Positions 8,322 to 18,850 of a stretch of DNA of 64,000 nucleotides are shown here, piece by piece. A program made the position numbers and the translations under genes. Position 1 is the first letter of the stretch. Each line of letters begins with the position of its first letter. The stretch comes from Pseudomonas proteolytica. GTDB taxonomy: Bacteria; Pseudomonadota; Gammaproteobacteria; Pseudomonadales; Pseudomonadaceae. The notes under the pieces were generated by a model, which was not told the DNA's origin, did no database searches, and saw only the letters and a list, made by a program, of their open reading frames with translations. Location of the stretch: contig NZ_VFEV01000007.1 in the NCBI RefSeq assembly GCF_007858275.1, positions 1 to 64,000 on the forward strand. The letters run 5' to 3'.

Positions 8322-9566
8322 CTACGAGTATCTCAGGGCATGCGCCGGCTCAATCTTCGCCGCGCGATACGCCGGGTAGATCGTCGCCAAAAAGCTCAAT
8401 ACAAACCCGGCGCTGCAAATCAACAACACATCGCCGCCTTGCAGTTCCGAAGGCAGGTTGCTGACAAAATATACGTCCGAACTGAAGATATGCTGCCCGG
8501 TCACGCGCTCCATCCAGCCCACCAGTTCGCTGACGTTGAGCGCGGCAATCACCCCCAGCACACCACCGATCAACGTGCCGACAATACCGATTACCGTGCC
8601 CTGGACCATGAAGATCGCCATGATCTGCCGCGGCGTGGCGCCAATGGTGCGTAGGATCGCGATGTCCGCGCCTTTGTCGTTCACCACCATGATCAGCGTG
8701 GCAATGATATTGAAGGCCGCGACGGCGACGATCATCAGCAACAGCAGGCCGATCATGGTCTTTTCCATCTTCATCGCGCTGAACAGGCTGCCCTGGGTAT
8801 GGGTCCAGTCGTCAGCCTTATAGGCTGCGCCGAGGCCAGTGGCGATATCCGCCGAAACCTTGGGCGCCGCATACAAATCCTTGACCGCCAGGCGCACGCT
8901 TTGCACCTGGTTGGGCTGCCAACGCAGCATTTGTGCGGCATCGGCGACGTGGATCAGGGCCATCGAACCATCCAACTCGGCACCGACCTTGAACACGCCC
9001 ACCACGTTCAAACGCTGCATGCGCGGGGTGATGCCGCCGGGTGCAGTGCTGATTTCGGGGACGATCAGCGTCAGCTTGTCGCCCACGTTCAGGCGGAAAC
9101 GGCGCGCGGTGATTTCCCCGATCACCACGCCGAACTCACCCGGTTGCAGGTTCTCCAGATTGCCCTGGACGATATGCTGGGTGACGATGGACACCTTGCC
9201 TTCCTGAGCCGGGTCGATCCCGCTGATCTGGATCGGCTGCATCGAGCCTTTGTACGACAGCATGCCCTCCATCTCGGTAAACGGCACGGCCGCCGTGACT
9301 TCCGGGTTCTTCAGGGCCGCAGCAGCCACCGGCTGCCAGTCGCTGATCGGGTTGACGCCAACAATCGTCGCGTGCGGCACCATGCCGAGAATGCGTGAAC
9401 TCATTTCCCGCTGGAACCCGTTCATCACCGACAACACCACGATCATCGCCAGCACGCCCAGGGCGAGGCCGATCATCGAGGTCATCGAGATAAACGAAAC
9501 AAAACGGTTGCGGCGCTTGGCGCGGGTATAGCGCGTGCCGATGAAAATCGATAACGGTCTGAACAT
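8322..9566 (-). CDS. lolE: LolE, lipoprotein-releasing ABC transporter permease
   Basis: A 414-residue permease with the LolC/E architecture: an N-terminal helix (~25–48), a large periplasmic domain (~50–265) and three C-terminal helices (~268–410). Together with LolC and the ATPase LolD it extracts outer-membrane lipoproteins from the inner membrane and passes them to LolA. It is the third gene of lolC–lolD–lolE and starts 59 nt after lolD. Its first 50 residues are almost identical to those of LolC (MFRP…[13 protein letters not shown]), so it arose by duplication. Which copy is called C or E follows gene order here. Confidence 0.88.
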   Translation of the reverse strand: MFRPLSIFIGTRYTRAKRRNRFVSFISMTSMIGLALGVLAMIVVLSVMNGFQREMSSRILGMVPHATIVGVNPISDWQPVAAAALKNPEVTAAVPFTEMEGMLSYKGSMQPIQISGIDPAQEGKVSIVTQHIVQGNLENLQPGEFGVVIGEITARRFRLNVGDKLTLIVPEISTAPGGITPRMQRLNVVGVFKVGAELDGSMALIHVADAAQMLRWQPNQVQSVRLAVKDLYAAPKVSADIATGLGAAYKADDWTHTQGSLFSAMKMEKTMIGLLLLMIVAVAAFNIIATLIMVVNDKGADIAILRTIGATPRQIMAIFMVQGTVIGIVGTLIGGVLGVIAALNVSELVGWMERVTGQHIFSSDVYFVSNLPSELQGGDVLLICSAGFVLSFLATIYPAYRAAKIEPAHALRYS

Positions 9567-9625
9567 TCGCTTGCACCGCCTGAAAAAATAGAAAATCCGG
9601 CGTCAGGCACCGGGCTTGAAACAGG

Positions 9626-10309
9626 TCAGATGGCGACCAGATGACCTTCCTGCAGGTGCAGCACACGGTCCATCTGCCGGGCCATGCTCATGTCATGGGT
9701 CACCACCAGGAACGCGGTGCGCATCTGGGTGCTCAGCTCCAGCATCAAGTCCTTGATGCCCTGGGCGGTGTGGGAGTCGAGGTTGCCGGTCGGCTCGTCG
9801 AGCATCACCAGGCCCGGGTTGTTCACCAGGGCACGGGCAATCGCCACACGCTGGCGCTCGCCACCGGACAATTCTGCCGGCTTGTGCTCCAGGCGATGGC
9901 CGAGGCCGACGCGCTCGAGCAACGCCGTGGCACGCTGGCGAGCCTCCGGGATCGCGGTCTTGCCGATCAGGAGCGGCATGCACACGTTTTCCAGGGCGGT
10001 GAACTCTGGCAGCAAGTGGTGGAACTGGTACACAAAGCCCAGGGAGCGATTGCGCAACTGGCCACGGGCCTTCTCGTTCAGCGCCGAGAGCTCTTCACCG
10101 GCCAGCCACACACTGCCTTGGGACGGCGTATCAAGGCCGCCCAACAGGTTGAGCAAAGTACTTTTGCCGGAGCCGGAACTGCCGACGATCGCCACGCGCT
10201 CGCCGGGATGCAGTTCCAGTTGCAGGTTGGACAAGACCACCACCGATTCCGGGCCTTCCTCGTAGGATTTGCCCAGGTCGCGGCAGCTCAGGATTGCTTT
10301 TTCACTCAT
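9626..10309 (-). CDS. lolD: LolD, lipoprotein-releasing ABC transporter ATPase
   Basis: A 227-residue ABC ATPase. Walker A is GSSGSGKS, the signature is LSGGERQ and Walker B is [13 protein letters not shown]; the Q-loop is near [10 protein letters not shown]. It drives lipoprotein release by LolC/LolE. The start at 10309 gives the usual family length and lies 7 nt after the lolC stop. An ATG at 10324 that would overlap lolC is an alternative. Confidence 0.9.
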   Translation of the reverse strand: MSEKAILSCRDLGKSYEEGPESVVVLSNLQLELHPGERVAIVGSSGSGKSTLLNLLGGLDTPSQGSVWLAGEELSALNEKARGQLRNRSLGFVYQFHHLLPEFTALENVCMPLLIGKTAIPEARQRATALLERVGLGHRLEHKPAELSGGERQRVAIARALVNNPGLVMLDEPTGNLDSHTAQGIKDLMLELSTQMRTAFLVVTHDMSMARQMDRVLHLQEGHLVAI

Positions 10310-10316
10310 GCCCGAT

Positions 10317-11567
10317 TCACTCATAACGTAAAGCCTGCGCCGGCTGGGTACGTGCCGCGCGCCAGGCTGGATACAGGGTGGCAAGGAAACTCAGGACCAA
10401 CGCGGCGCCGCCCACCATCAACACATCCTGGCTCTGCACCTGGGATGGCAAGTAGTCGATGAAATAGACGTCGGCGTTGAGAAACTTGTGGCCGATCAGG
10501 GTTTCGACACCGGCGATGGCGGCGCTGACGTTCAGCGCGGCGAAAATGCCCACCACCGTGCCGATCAAGGTGCCGACCACGCCAATCACCGTGCCCTGGA
10601 CCATGAAGATCGCCATGATCTGCCCCGGCGTGGCGCCGAGGGTACGCAGAATGGCGATATCGCCCTTCTTGTCGTTCACCACCATCACCAGGGTGGAGAT
10701 GATGTTGAAGGCGGCCACGGCGACAATCAGCAGCAGCAGCAGGCCGATCATGGCCTTTTCCATGCGGATCGCCTGGTACAGGTTGCCGTGGGTACGGGTC
10801 CAGTCGCGGGCGTAGTACTGGCTTTCACCCAGGTGCTGGGCGATTTCCCAGGCACCGCGCGGGGCCTCGAACAAGTCGTTGAATTTCAGGCGCAGGCCCT
10901 GCACTTGGTCCGGCTTCCAGCGATGCAGGCGGGCCAGGTCAGTGAGGTTGGTCAAGCCGAGGAAGCCGTCGATCTCGCCGGCACCCACATGAAAGATGCC
11001 GACCACGGTAAAGCGCTTCATGCGCGGGAACATACCCGCCGGAGTCACCGTGACTTCTGGGGCGACGAAGGTCAGTTTGTCACCGATGGCCACGCCCAGC
11101 TTGGCTGCTGCGCGGTCGCCAATGACGATGCCGAAGCTGCCAGGCGCCAGATCGTCAAGTTTGCCCTGCTGCATGAACTGGTCAATGATCGAGACCTTGC
11201 GCTCCTGCGCCGGGTCGATGGCATTGAGCAGGACTTTCTGCACCTTGCCATCGTTGGTCAGCAGCCCCTGCATCTGGGTAAATGGCGCGACGGCCAGCAC
11301 CTTGGGGTTCTGCTTGACCTTGTCGGCCAGGCTTTGCCAGTCGCCCAGGGGCTCACCGGACTCGATGGTCGCGTGGGGCACCATGCCCAGCACGCGGGTG
11401 CGCATCTCATGATCGAAGCCATTCATCACCGATAGCACCACGATCATCACGACCACGCCCAGGGCGAGTCCGATCATGGAAGTCAGGGAAATGAACGACA
11501 CAAAATGATTGCGACGCTTTGCACGGGTATAACGCGTGCCGATAAATACGAAGAGAGGTCTGAACAT
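10317..11567 (-). CDS. lolC: LolC, lipoprotein-releasing ABC transporter permease
   Basis: A 416-residue permease, first gene of lolCDE. It has an N-terminal membrane helix (~25–48), a periplasmic domain (~50–268, where LolC binds LolA through a hook) and three C-terminal helices (~270–412). It pairs with LolE, to which it is closely similar at the N-terminus and in the membrane segments ([20 protein letters not shown]). It is divergent from a PilZ gene across 94 bp. Lipoprotein release is essential in most Gram-negatives. Confidence 0.88.
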   Translation of the reverse strand: MFRPLFVFIGTRYTRAKRRNHFVSFISLTSMIGLALGVVVMIVVLSVMNGFDHEMRTRVLGMVPHATIESGEPLGDWQSLADKVKQNPKVLAVAPFTQMQGLLTNDGKVQKVLLNAIDPAQERKVSIIDQFMQQGKLDDLAPGSFGIVIGDRAAAKLGVAIGDKLTFVAPEVTVTPAGMFPRMKRFTVVGIFHVGAGEIDGFLGLTNLTDLARLHRWKPDQVQGLRLKFNDLFEAPRGAWEIAQHLGESQYYARDWTRTHGNLYQAIRMEKAMIGLLLLLIVAVAAFNIISTLVMVVNDKKGDIAILRTLGATPGQIMAIFMVQGTVIGVVGTLIGTVVGIFAALNVSAAIAGVETLIGHKFLNADVYFIDYLPSQVQSQDVLMVGGAALVLSFLATLYPAWRAARTQPAQALRYE

Positions 11568-11661
11568 GTCGGGGCTTGTTCGGAGGAAAAGAAGACGTCC
11601 CGGTGGCGGGGTCTGGTAAGCAGCTTTACACTCAGACCATTACCGTTACCTGGGGTTCGCC

Positions 11662-12246
11662 ATGACGACATTAGATGAAGAAGATCGCCGCGAATACTAC
11701 CGTATCGACGACATGATCGCACTCCAAATCAAAAGCCTGTCTGCCCCCCAAGCGGCGAGCAAGGAAGTGTTGCTGGATGATTCCCCGCTGTTCAACCTGC
11801 TCAGTGAACTGCACCTGAGCGAATTCGAGTCCCAGCACCTGCTGCGCCAGCTCGGCGAGCGCGACCGCACCCTCGCTGCCTTCCTCAAGGTGCAGAACAA
11901 ACGCATGGATTTGCTCAGCCAGGTCATGGCGCAAAGCCTGCTGGGCGAGATCGGCGCACCGCAGCCGGTGGTCATCTCCGAAGGCGGCATCGACTTCCAG
12001 CACCCCACGGTACTCGCGCCGGGCAGCCACCTGGCGGTCAAGCTCGTGCTGATGCCCCAGGCCCTTGGCCTGCTGCTAAGAGCCAAAGTCACCCATTGCG
12101 ACCCAAAAGGCAGCGGCTTCGATGTGGGCACCGAGTTCGAATCCATGACCGACGCCCAGCGTCAGTTGCTGGCCCGCTACATACTGCAAAAGCAGGCCCA
12201 GGAACGGCGCCTGGCCCGGGAACAAAGCGACGGCCAAGACACCTGA
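11662..12246 (+). CDS. PilZ-domain protein with atypical signature
   Basis: A 194-residue protein. The N-terminal R10xxxR14 (REYYR) fits the first PilZ motif. The second motif, normally DxSxxG, appears as ISEGG (~residues 109–113), which lacks the aspartate. An extra ~70-residue helical block (ERDRTLAAFLKVQNKRMDLL) separates the two, and the C-terminal part resembles the PilZ barrel end (GTEFESMTDAQRQLLARYI). C-di-GMP binding is therefore uncertain. It is followed 42 nt later by the GDPD gene on the same strand, possibly co-transcribed. Partner unknown. Confidence 0.75.
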   Translation: MTTLDEEDRREYYRIDDMIALQIKSLSAPQAASKEVLLDDSPLFNLLSELHLSEFESQHLLRQLGERDRTLAAFLKVQNKRMDLLSQVMAQSLLGEIGAPQPVVISEGGIDFQHPTVLAPGSHLAVKLVLMPQALGLLLRAKVTHCDPKGSGFDVGTEFESMTDAQRQLLARYILQKQAQERRLAREQSDGQDT

Positions 12247-12288
12247 TCTCGTATCTATCCAGCCAGCACCTGGCGAAAAGGAGCAACT

Positions 12289-13011
12289 GTGACCCTGATT
12301 TATGGCCATCGCGGCGCCAAAGGCGAAGCACCGGAAAACACCCTGACCAGCTTCCAGCAATGCCTCAAGCACGGCGTGCGCCGTTGCGAACTGGACTTGC
12401 ACCTGTCCATGGACGGCGAGTTGATGGTGATCCACGACCCGACCCTCAAGCGCACTGCCGACCGCCGCGGCAAGGTGGTGGAATACTCCGCCGCCGACCT
12501 GGTGAAGATGGACGCGCGCAAAGGCGGCCCGGGCTGGGTCACCCCCTGCCCGATCCCGCGCCTGGAAGAGCTGTTCGAAAAGTGCGATTTCGACCACTGG
12601 CAACTGGAAGTCAAAAGCGCCTCACGCACCCGCGCCGCGACCACCGTGCTGGCGATTCGGGAAATGGCCCAGCAGTTTGGCCTGCTGGATAAGGTCACTG
12701 TGACCTCAAGCTCGCGGGAAGTGTTGAAGGCCGCATTGGACCTGACGCCGGACCTGTCCCGTGGACTGGTGGCCGAATATGCCTGGCTCGACCCGCTGAA
12801 GGTCGCGCAGAACTATGGCTGTGAGATTCTGGCGTTGAACTGGACGCTGTGCACCCCCGAGCGACTGGAAAAAGCCCAGCGCCAGGGCTTGCACGTGTCC
12901 GTGTGGACAGTCAACGAACCCGCGCTGATGCGCAGGCTCGCCGACTTCGGCGTAGATAGCCTGATTACAGACTTTCCCGGTTTGGCCACTGCCACTCTCG
13001 GGAATTACTGA
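12289..13011 (+). CDS. Glycerophosphodiester phosphodiesterase
   Basis: A 240-residue GDPD-family TIM barrel without signal peptide, so a cytoplasmic (UgpQ-like) enzyme that would hydrolyse glycerophosphodiesters to glycerol-3-phosphate and an alcohol. The catalytic set is visible: His7 (GHRGAKGEAPENT), Glu34 and Asp36 (CELDLH), and His49 (VIHDPTLKRT). The start is GTG at 12289, preceded by AAAAGGAG at a good distance. It probably helps recycle phospholipid head groups. The substrate is not determined by sequence. Confidence 0.88.
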   Translation: MTLIYGHRGAKGEAPENTLTSFQQCLKHGVRRCELDLHLSMDGELMVIHDPTLKRTADRRGKVVEYSAADLVKMDARKGGPGWVTPCPIPRLEELFEKCDFDHWQLEVKSASRTRAATTVLAIREMAQQFGLLDKVTVTSSSREVLKAALDLTPDLSRGLVAEYAWLDPLKVAQNYGCEILALNWTLCTPERLEKAQRQGLHVSVWTVNEPALMRRLADFGVDSLITDFPGLATATLGNY

Positions 13012-13053
13012 AATCGGTCTCCCCGGCCGGCTCAGGCCACCGGCCGGAGCCGC

Positions 13054-14448
13054 TCAAAAAAGCCGGTTGAGGCCGTCGTATGCGGCGACCCGATAGGCTT
13101 CGGCCATGGTCGGGTAGTTGAACGTGGTGTTCACAAAATACTTCAAGGTATTTTGCTCACCCGGCTGGTTCATGATGGCCTGGCCGATGTGCACGATCTC
13201 CGAGGCCTGGTAGCCGAAGCAATGCACGCCGAGCACTTCCAGGGTCTCGCGGTGGAACAGGATCTTCAGCATGCCTTGCGGCTCGCCGGCGATCTGCGCA
13301 CGCGCCATGCTCTTGAAGAACGCCTTGCCCACTTCGTAAGGCACCTTGGCCTTGGTCAGTTCGTGTTCATTCTTGCCGATGGAGCTGATCTCGGGAATCG
13401 TGTAGATCCCGGTCGGCACATCATTCACGTAGCGCCAGCTGCCATTGTCGACAATGCTGCCAGCGGCCGAACGGCCCTGGTCGTGGGCGGCACTGGCCAG
13501 GCTCGGCCAGCCGATCACGTCACCCGCACCGTAGATGTTGGTGACGCAGGTGCGATAGTTCTCATCCACCTCGATCTGGCCACGGCTGTTGACCTTGACC
13601 CCGATGTTTTCCATGCCCAGCTTGTCGGTGTTGCCGGTCCGGCCGTTGCACCAGAGCAAGGCGTCGGCCTTGATCTTCTTGCCGGACTTGAGGTGCAGGA
13701 TCACCCCGTTGTCCAGGCCTTCAACGCGGTCGTATTCCTCGTTGTGGCGCACGGTGATGTTGTTGTTGCTGAAGTGGTAGCTCAACGCCTGGGAAATTTC
13801 CGAGTCGAGGAAGCTCAGCAACTGGTCACGGTTATCCACCAGCTCCACCAGTACACCCAGGCCGCTGAAGATCGAGGCGTATTCACAGCCAATCACGCCG
13901 GCGCCATAGATGATCAGTTTGCGCGGGGTGTGGCCCAGGCTGAGGATGGTGTCGCTATCGTAGATACGCGGGTGGTGGAAATCGATATCCGCCGGGCGAT
14001 ACGGGCGCGAGCCGGTGGCGATGATGATGTGCTTGGCCACCAGCTTCTCGACCACGCCGTTGGCGCAGACCACTTCGACGGTTTGCTCGTCGGCGAAGCT
14101 ACCGGTGCCGAAGAACAGGTCGACACGGTTACGGGCGTAGTAGCCGGTACGCGAGGCGACTTGCTTGGAAATGACTTTCTCGGCGCTTTTCAGTACGTCC
14201 GGGAACGAGAACCAGCGCGGCTCACCAATGGCCCGGAACATCGGGTTGGTGTTGAACTGCATGATCTGGCGCACCGAGTGACGCAAGGCCTTGGACGGGA
14301 TGGTGCCCAGGTGGGTGCAGTTACCGCCGACCTGACGACGGCTATCGACCATCGCCACCTTGCGTCCTGCTTTGGCGGCATTCATCGCCGCACCTTCTCC
14401 AGCTGGGCCGGAACCCAGTACCACCACGTCGTAGTTGTAGACAGCCAT
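13054..14448 (-). CDS. sthA: Soluble pyridine nucleotide transhydrogenase SthA
   Basis: A 464-residue flavoprotein of the dihydrolipoamide dehydrogenase family. The N-terminal FAD motif is [19 protein letters not shown] and a second Rossmann motif, [13 protein letters not shown], binds NAD(P). The redox disulfide of the family is absent: the site reads [13 protein letters not shown], which is the normal state in SthA and separates it from lipoamide dehydrogenases. It transfers hydride between NADPH and NAD+ in the cytosol to balance the pools. The SD GAGGAG lies upstream of the ATG at 14448. Confidence 0.95.
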
Positions 14449-14638
14449 GCGTACTCCTCAGAACAGGCCAGGGCGCACGGTTGGGCGCCTGGCTAAATCA
14501 TGCCGCGGCCAGCGGTCATGAAGGATCAAATAGGCTCAGGTGTGTGAGCCGGGGCACAGTCTATACAAGGCTCAACGCCGCGCACATTAACCCTTGGTCG
14601 CGTCGTAGGCCAGTTTTGCCTTTACTACACAGTATTGA

Positions 14639-15652
14639 TTACGGCTTGACCGCCGTCAGTTGTTCGAACGCTTTGTTGCTGCGTGTGACGAAAGCATCCC
14701 CCTCACGCATCACAAAAAAAGCCGCGATTTGCTGTTTTTCTGCATAGTCCCAACCCTCTTCCGGCCCCAGCACCAACAGCAAGGTCGACAAACCATCGGC
14801 CATCAACGCCGAAGGCTCCAGTACCGTGACCGACGCCAGGTGGTGGGTGATCGGTGCGCCGGTCCTGGCATCCAGGGTGTGGGAATAGCGGCGACCATCC
14901 TGCTGGAAATAATTGCGATAGTCACCTGAAGTAGACACGCCGAAACCGTCCACCGCGATAATCCGCTGCGCGACTTGCTGGTCATCACGGGGCTCCTCCA
15001 GGGCCACGCGCCAGGGCGTACCGTCGGGCTTGCGCCCGGCAGCCTTGAGCTCGCCGGTCACTTCAACCAGGTAGCGCTCAATACCCAACTGCCCCAGCCG
15101 CTCGGCAATCCGGTCCACCGTGTAGCCGGCGGCGATGCTGTTGAAGTCCACCTGCACTGCCGCGTCCTTGCACAACTGGCCAGCGTCGACACGCAGGTGC
15201 TGATGGCCGACATGCTGGCGTGCCTGGGCCAATGCCATGGGGTCCGGGATCTTGACTTGCCGCGCCTGGGGACCGAAGCCCCACAGGTTCAGCAGTGGCT
15301 CGACCGTCAGGTCAAACGCCCCGCCACTGGCCTGGGACAACTGCTCGCCAGTGCGCACCAAGTGCAGGATCGGCTCGGGCATCGGTTGGCACGTGTTGGC
15401 CGGCAGGTCATTGAAGCGCTCGATGTCGGAGTCGCTGCGATAGGTCGACATCTGCCGATCGACCTCGGCAAGGATGCTCTCGACCTGCGGCTGGACCACC
15501 CCGGCCGCCGGCGTCCCAGAGGTGCGCACGTATTTGATCGAATACGTGCTGCCCATGGTCGGGCCGCCAAACGCCTCCAGCACCTCACCGTTGCCACAGC
15601 CCGCCAAGATCGCCAGCAAAGCCCCCACCACTACGTATCGCAAACCGCCCAT
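14639..15652 (-). CDS. apbE: ApbE-type FAD:protein FMN transferase, lipoprotein
   Basis: A 337-residue ApbE family protein. Residues 1–19 form a lipoprotein signal with the lipobox LAGC (Cys19), so it should be anchored on the periplasmic side. The ApbE core contains DVDRQMSTYR-like and DxxSIAAGYxVDRIAERL segments and the C-terminal TSGDYRNYF…HTLDARTGAP region typical of the FMN-transfer site. ApbE attaches FMN to a Thr or Ser in flavin subunits such as NqrB/NqrC or RnfD/RnfG. In P. aeruginosa an apbE gene accompanies the nqr operon here; no nqr genes are present in this window. Confidence 0.88.
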   Translation of the reverse strand: MGGLRYVVVGALLAILAGCGNGEVLEAFGGPTMGSTYSIKYVRTSGTPAAGVVQPQVESILAEVDRQMSTYRSDSDIERFNDLPANTCQPMPEPILHLVRTGEQLSQASGGAFDLTVEPLLNLWGFGPQARQVKIPDPMALAQARQHVGHQHLRVDAGQLCKDAAVQVDFNSIAAGYTVDRIAERLGQLGIERYLVEVTGELKAAGRKPDGTPWRVALEEPRDDQQVAQRIIAVDGFGVSTSGDYRNYFQQDGRRYSHTLDARTGAPITHHLASVTVLEPSALMADGLSTLLLVLGPEEGWDYAEKQQIAAFFVMREGDAFVTRSNKAFEQLTAVKP

Positions 15653-15914
15653 AGGCCACACACCCTTATCGCTACTGAAACTGAATGAAGCCGCACTCAA
15701 GCATATTTCCGGGGCGCGCCATTATGCGGCATGTAGTCGCCTGATGAGGCCTGGCCCGAGGCAAATAGCCAGCTTGCTAACGGTTTTTGTTGCTCGGCAA
15801 CACGGATACACATATGGTTACAAAACTCTTTGGCGCCACCGCGCGCCCGGATCCAGCAGCACGGACAAACAACGACCAGGGATTTCCAACAAAATAGCCA
15901 GTTGAGTAAATGAC

Positions 15915-17213
15915 ATGTCCAGCACCACGGGCAAAGGCAAGGCGATCTTTCGCGTTGTCAGCGGTAACTTCCTTGAAATGTTCGACTTCATGGTCTACGG
16001 CTTCTACGCCACGGCCATCGCCAAAACCTTCTTCCCTGCCGACAGCGCCTTTGCGTCCCTGATGTTATCCCTGGCGACCTTCGGTGCCGGGTTCTTGATG
16101 CGCCCGCTGGGGGCGATCTTCCTTGGCGCCTACATCGACCGCCACGGCCGTAAAAAGGGCCTGGTGATCACCCTGGCCATGATGGCCGCCGGTACCGTGC
16201 TGATCGCCTGCGTACCCGGCTACGCCACCCTCGGGGTGGCTGCCCCGCTGATCGTGCTGTTTGGCCGGTTGCTGCAGGGATTCTCCGCCGGCGTGGAACT
16301 GGGCGGGGTCTCGGTGTACCTGGCGGAAATCGCCACGCCGGGGCGCAAGGGCTTCTTCGTCAGCTGGCAGTCCGCCAGCCAACAAGCTGCGGTGGTATTC
16401 GCCGGCCTGTTGGGCGTGGGCCTGAATCACTGGCTGAGCCCAGAGGAAATGGGGGAATGGGGCTGGCGCGTGCCGTTCCTGATCGGCTGTCTGATCGTGC
16501 CGGTGATCTTCGTGATTCGCCGCTCCCTGGAAGAAACCCCGGAATTCCAGGCACGTAAACACCGCCCTACCCTGCAGGAAATCATCCGCTCGATTGGCCA
16601 GAACTTCGGCATCGTTGTGGCAGGCATGGCGCTGGTGGTGATGACCACCGTGTCGTTCTACCTGATCACCGCCTATACACCGACCTTCGGCAAGGCCGAG
16701 TTGCACCTCTCAGACCTGGATGCGTTGCTGGTCACCGTGTGCGTGGGTATTTCCAACTTTATCTGGCTGCCGGTGATGGGCGCGGTGTCCGACAAGATCG
16801 GCCGTAAGCCGTTGCTGCTCGGTGCGACGATCCTGGCGATTCTTACGGCCTACCCGGCGCTGTCGTGGCTGGTGGTCAACCCGAGTTTCAGTCACCTGCT
16901 GATCGTGCTGTTGTGGCTGTCGTTCCTGTATGGCTCGTACAACGGCGCCATGGTGGTGGCGCTGACCGAGATCATGCCGGTGCAGGTCCGCACCACCGGT
17001 TTCTCCCTGGCCTACAGCCTGGCGACCGCGACCTTTGGCGGCTTTACTCCTGCGGCCTGTACCTACCTGATCCACGTGCTGGATAACAAGGCCGCGCCGG
17101 GGATCTGGCTCAGCGGGGCAGCGGTGCTGGGGTTGATTGCGACCTTGGTGCTGTTCAAGGGTAACCGGCATGAACTGCGTACGGCGCAGGCTTCGGTGGT
17201 CGGTGGGGCCTGA
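15915..17213 (+). CDS. MFS metabolite:H+ symporter, citrate/tricarballylate type
   Basis: A 432-residue protein with about 12 hydrophobic helices. It belongs to the metabolite:H+ symporter branch of the MFS, with the loop 2–3 motif [12 protein letters not shown] and the equivalent SDKIGRKP in the second half. The N-terminal pattern ([17 protein letters not shown]) and the [20 protein letters not shown] segment resemble citrate (CitA/CitH) and tricarballylate (TcuC) carriers. It stands alone between apbE and gap, with no tcuAB or citrate lyase genes near, so the substrate is a family-level inference. Its transcript ends at the terminator at 17325–17353. Confidence 0.82.
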   Translation: MSSTTGKGKAIFRVVSGNFLEMFDFMVYGFYATAIAKTFFPADSAFASLMLSLATFGAGFLMRPLGAIFLGAYIDRHGRKKGLVITLAMMAAGTVLIACVPGYATLGVAAPLIVLFGRLLQGFSAGVELGGVSVYLAEIATPGRKGFFVSWQSASQQAAVVFAGLLGVGLNHWLSPEEMGEWGWRVPFLIGCLIVPVIFVIRRSLEETPEFQARKHRPTLQEIIRSIGQNFGIVVAGMALVVMTTVSFYLITAYTPTFGKAELHLSDLDALLVTVCVGISNFIWLPVMGAVSDKIGRKPLLLGATILAILTAYPALSWLVVNPSFSHLLIVLLWLSFLYGSYNGAMVVALTEIMPVQVRTTGFSLAYSLATATFGGFTPAACTYLIHVLDNKAAPGIWLSGAAVLGLIATLVLFKGNRHELRTAQASVVGGA

Positions 17214-17218
17214 TAGAT

Positions 17219-17291
17219 CGCTATCGCGGGCAAGCCCGCATTTGAATGTATTCGCAAATCAAACTGTGGGAGCGGGCAAGCCCGCGATGAG
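17219..17291. repeat. REP pair downstream of the MFS gene
   Basis: Two inverted REP cores (CGCTATCGCGGGCAAGCCCG and GAGCGGGCAAGCCCGCGATG) are separated by a short AT-richer loop. They lie between the converging MFS and gap genes. Confidence 0.75.
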
Positions 17292-17324
17292 GCCTTAAGC
17301 CCCAACACGAAACCCCCAGGCATA

Positions 17325-17353
17325 AAAAAGCCCCGAACCAGTCGGGGCTTTTT
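17325..17353. terminator. Bidirectional terminator between the MFS gene and gap
   Basis: A perfect 12-bp stem (AAAAAGCCCCGA / TCGGGGCTTTTT) with a 5-nt loop and A/T-tracts on both sides. It serves the two converging genes. Confidence 0.92.
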
Positions 17354-17369
17354 CATTTAGCGCTGATGC

Positions 17370-18833
17370 TTAGCGTGGGAACGCAGGCGGGTTGACCCCG
17401 GCCATGTCTTCCATCACACGCACCACCTGGCAGCTGTAACCGAACTCGTTGTCGTACCAAACGTACAGTACAACGCGGTTATCCTGGGTGATGGTCGCTT
17501 CAGCATCCACCACACCGGCGTGGCGCGAGCCAACGAAGTCGGTGGACACCACTTCCTGGGAATTGACGAAGTCGATTTGCTTATGCAGATCGGAGTGCAG
17601 CGCCATGTAGCGCAGGTACTCGTTCATCTCTTCACGGGTGGCGGCTTTCTCAAGGTTGAGGTTGAGAATGGCCATCGACACGTTCGGCGTGGGTACGCGG
17701 ATCGCGTTACCGGTCAGCTTGCCGGCCAGCTCAGGCAGGGCCTTGGCAGCAGCGGTGGCAGCACCGGTCTCGGTGATGACCATGTTCAGCGCGGCGCTAC
17801 GGCCACGGCGATCGCCCTTGTGGAAGTTGTCGATCAGGTTCTGGTCGTTGGTGTACGAGTGAACGGTTTCGACGTGACCGTTGATGATGCCGAACTTGTC
17901 ATTCACAGCCTTGAGCACCGGCACGATGGCGTTGGTGGTGCAGGAAGCGGCGGACACGATCTTGTCGTCAGCGGTGATTTCGTTGTGGTTGATACCGTGA
18001 ACGATGTTCTTCAGCTTGCCCTTGCCAGGCGCGGTCAACACAACGCGATCGACACCCGGGCAGGCCAGGTGCTGGCCCAGGCCGTCGGCATCACGCCATA
18101 CACCAGTGTTGTCCACCAGCAATGCGTTCTGGATGCCGTACTGGGTGTAATCCACCTCGGTCGGGTTCTTCGCGTAGATCACCTGGATCAGGTTACCGTT
18201 GGCGGTGATGGTGTTGTTTTCTTCGTCGATGGTGATGGTGCCATTGAACGAACCGTGTACCGAGTCGCGGCGCAAGAGGCTGGCGCGCTTGGTCAGGTCA
18301 TTCTCGGCGCCTTTGCGCACAACAATGGCCCGCAGGCGCAGGCCGTCGCCACCGCCGGTTTTTTCGATGAGGATGCGTGCCAACAGGCGGCCGATACGAC
18401 CGAAGCCGTAGAGCACAACGTCAGTGCCTTTACGGGCGGCGGCGTTCTGCTGGCCAACGACTTCGGCCAGCTCTTCACGCACGAACTGCTCGGCGCTGCG
18501 GCCATTGCCTTGGGCGCGGAATTTGAACGCCAACTTGCCCAGGTCTACGGAGGCCGCGCCGAGCTTGAGCTCGCTCATGGCTTTAAGCAGAGGGAATGTT
18601 TCGTGGACGGAGAGTTCGCTATCGTCGGCAGAACGATGGCGAGCAAAGCGATGAGCCTTGAGAATCGCGATGACTGATTGGTTGATCAGGCTGCGGCCAT
18701 AGATCGAGCTCACCACATTGTTATTGCGGTACAGCTGACCGATAAGCGGGATCATCGCTTCTGCGAGTGCTTCACGGTCGATCCATTCACCAAGACACTG
18801 GTCGGGCTTCTGAGTCACGGGAACCTTCCACAT
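17370..18833 (-). CDS. gap: Glyceraldehyde-3-phosphate dehydrogenase, long form
   Basis: A 487-residue GAPDH. The classical enzyme begins at about residue 138 (VVLYGFGRIGRLLARIL) with an NAD(P)-binding Rossmann fold and has the catalytic Cys298 in SAASCTTNAI. An N-terminal extension of ~135 residues precedes it, as is usual for this pseudomonad GAPDH type. The start at 18833 matches that family length; open frame upstream to 19052 has no similarity and crosses the promoter. The enzyme interconverts glyceraldehyde-3-phosphate and 1,3-bisphosphoglycerate. Whether its direction is mainly glycolytic or gluconeogenic cannot be told from sequence. Confidence 0.93.
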   Translation of the reverse strand: MWKVPVTQKPDQCLGEWIDREALAEAMIPLIGQLYRNNNVVSSIYGRSLINQSVIAILKAHRFARHRSADDSELSVHETFPLLKAMSELKLGAASVDLGKLAFKFRAQGNGRSAEQFVREELAEVVGQQNAAARKGTDVVLYGFGRIGRLLARILIEKTGGGDGLRLRAIVVRKGAENDLTKRASLLRRDSVHGSFNGTITIDEENNTITANGNLIQVIYAKNPTEVDYTQYGIQNALLVDNTGVWRDADGLGQHLACPGVDRVVLTAPGKGKLKNIVHGINHNEITADDKIVSAASCTTNAIVPVLKAVNDKFGIINGHVETVHSYTNDQNLIDNFHKGDRRGRSAALNMVITETGAATAAAKALPELAGKLTGNAIRVPTPNVSMAILNLNLEKAATREEMNEYLRYMALHSDLHKQIDFVNSQEVVSTDFVGSRHAGVVDAEATITQDNRVVLYVWYDNEFGYSCQVVRVMEDMAGVNPPAFPR

Positions 18834-18850
18834 GTAGGGGCTGAAAAAAG

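Noticed and set aside
15701..15914. Possible remnant of nqrF between apbE and the MFS gene
   Set aside because: I could not find any recognisable NqrF or other protein fragment in the six frames of this interval.
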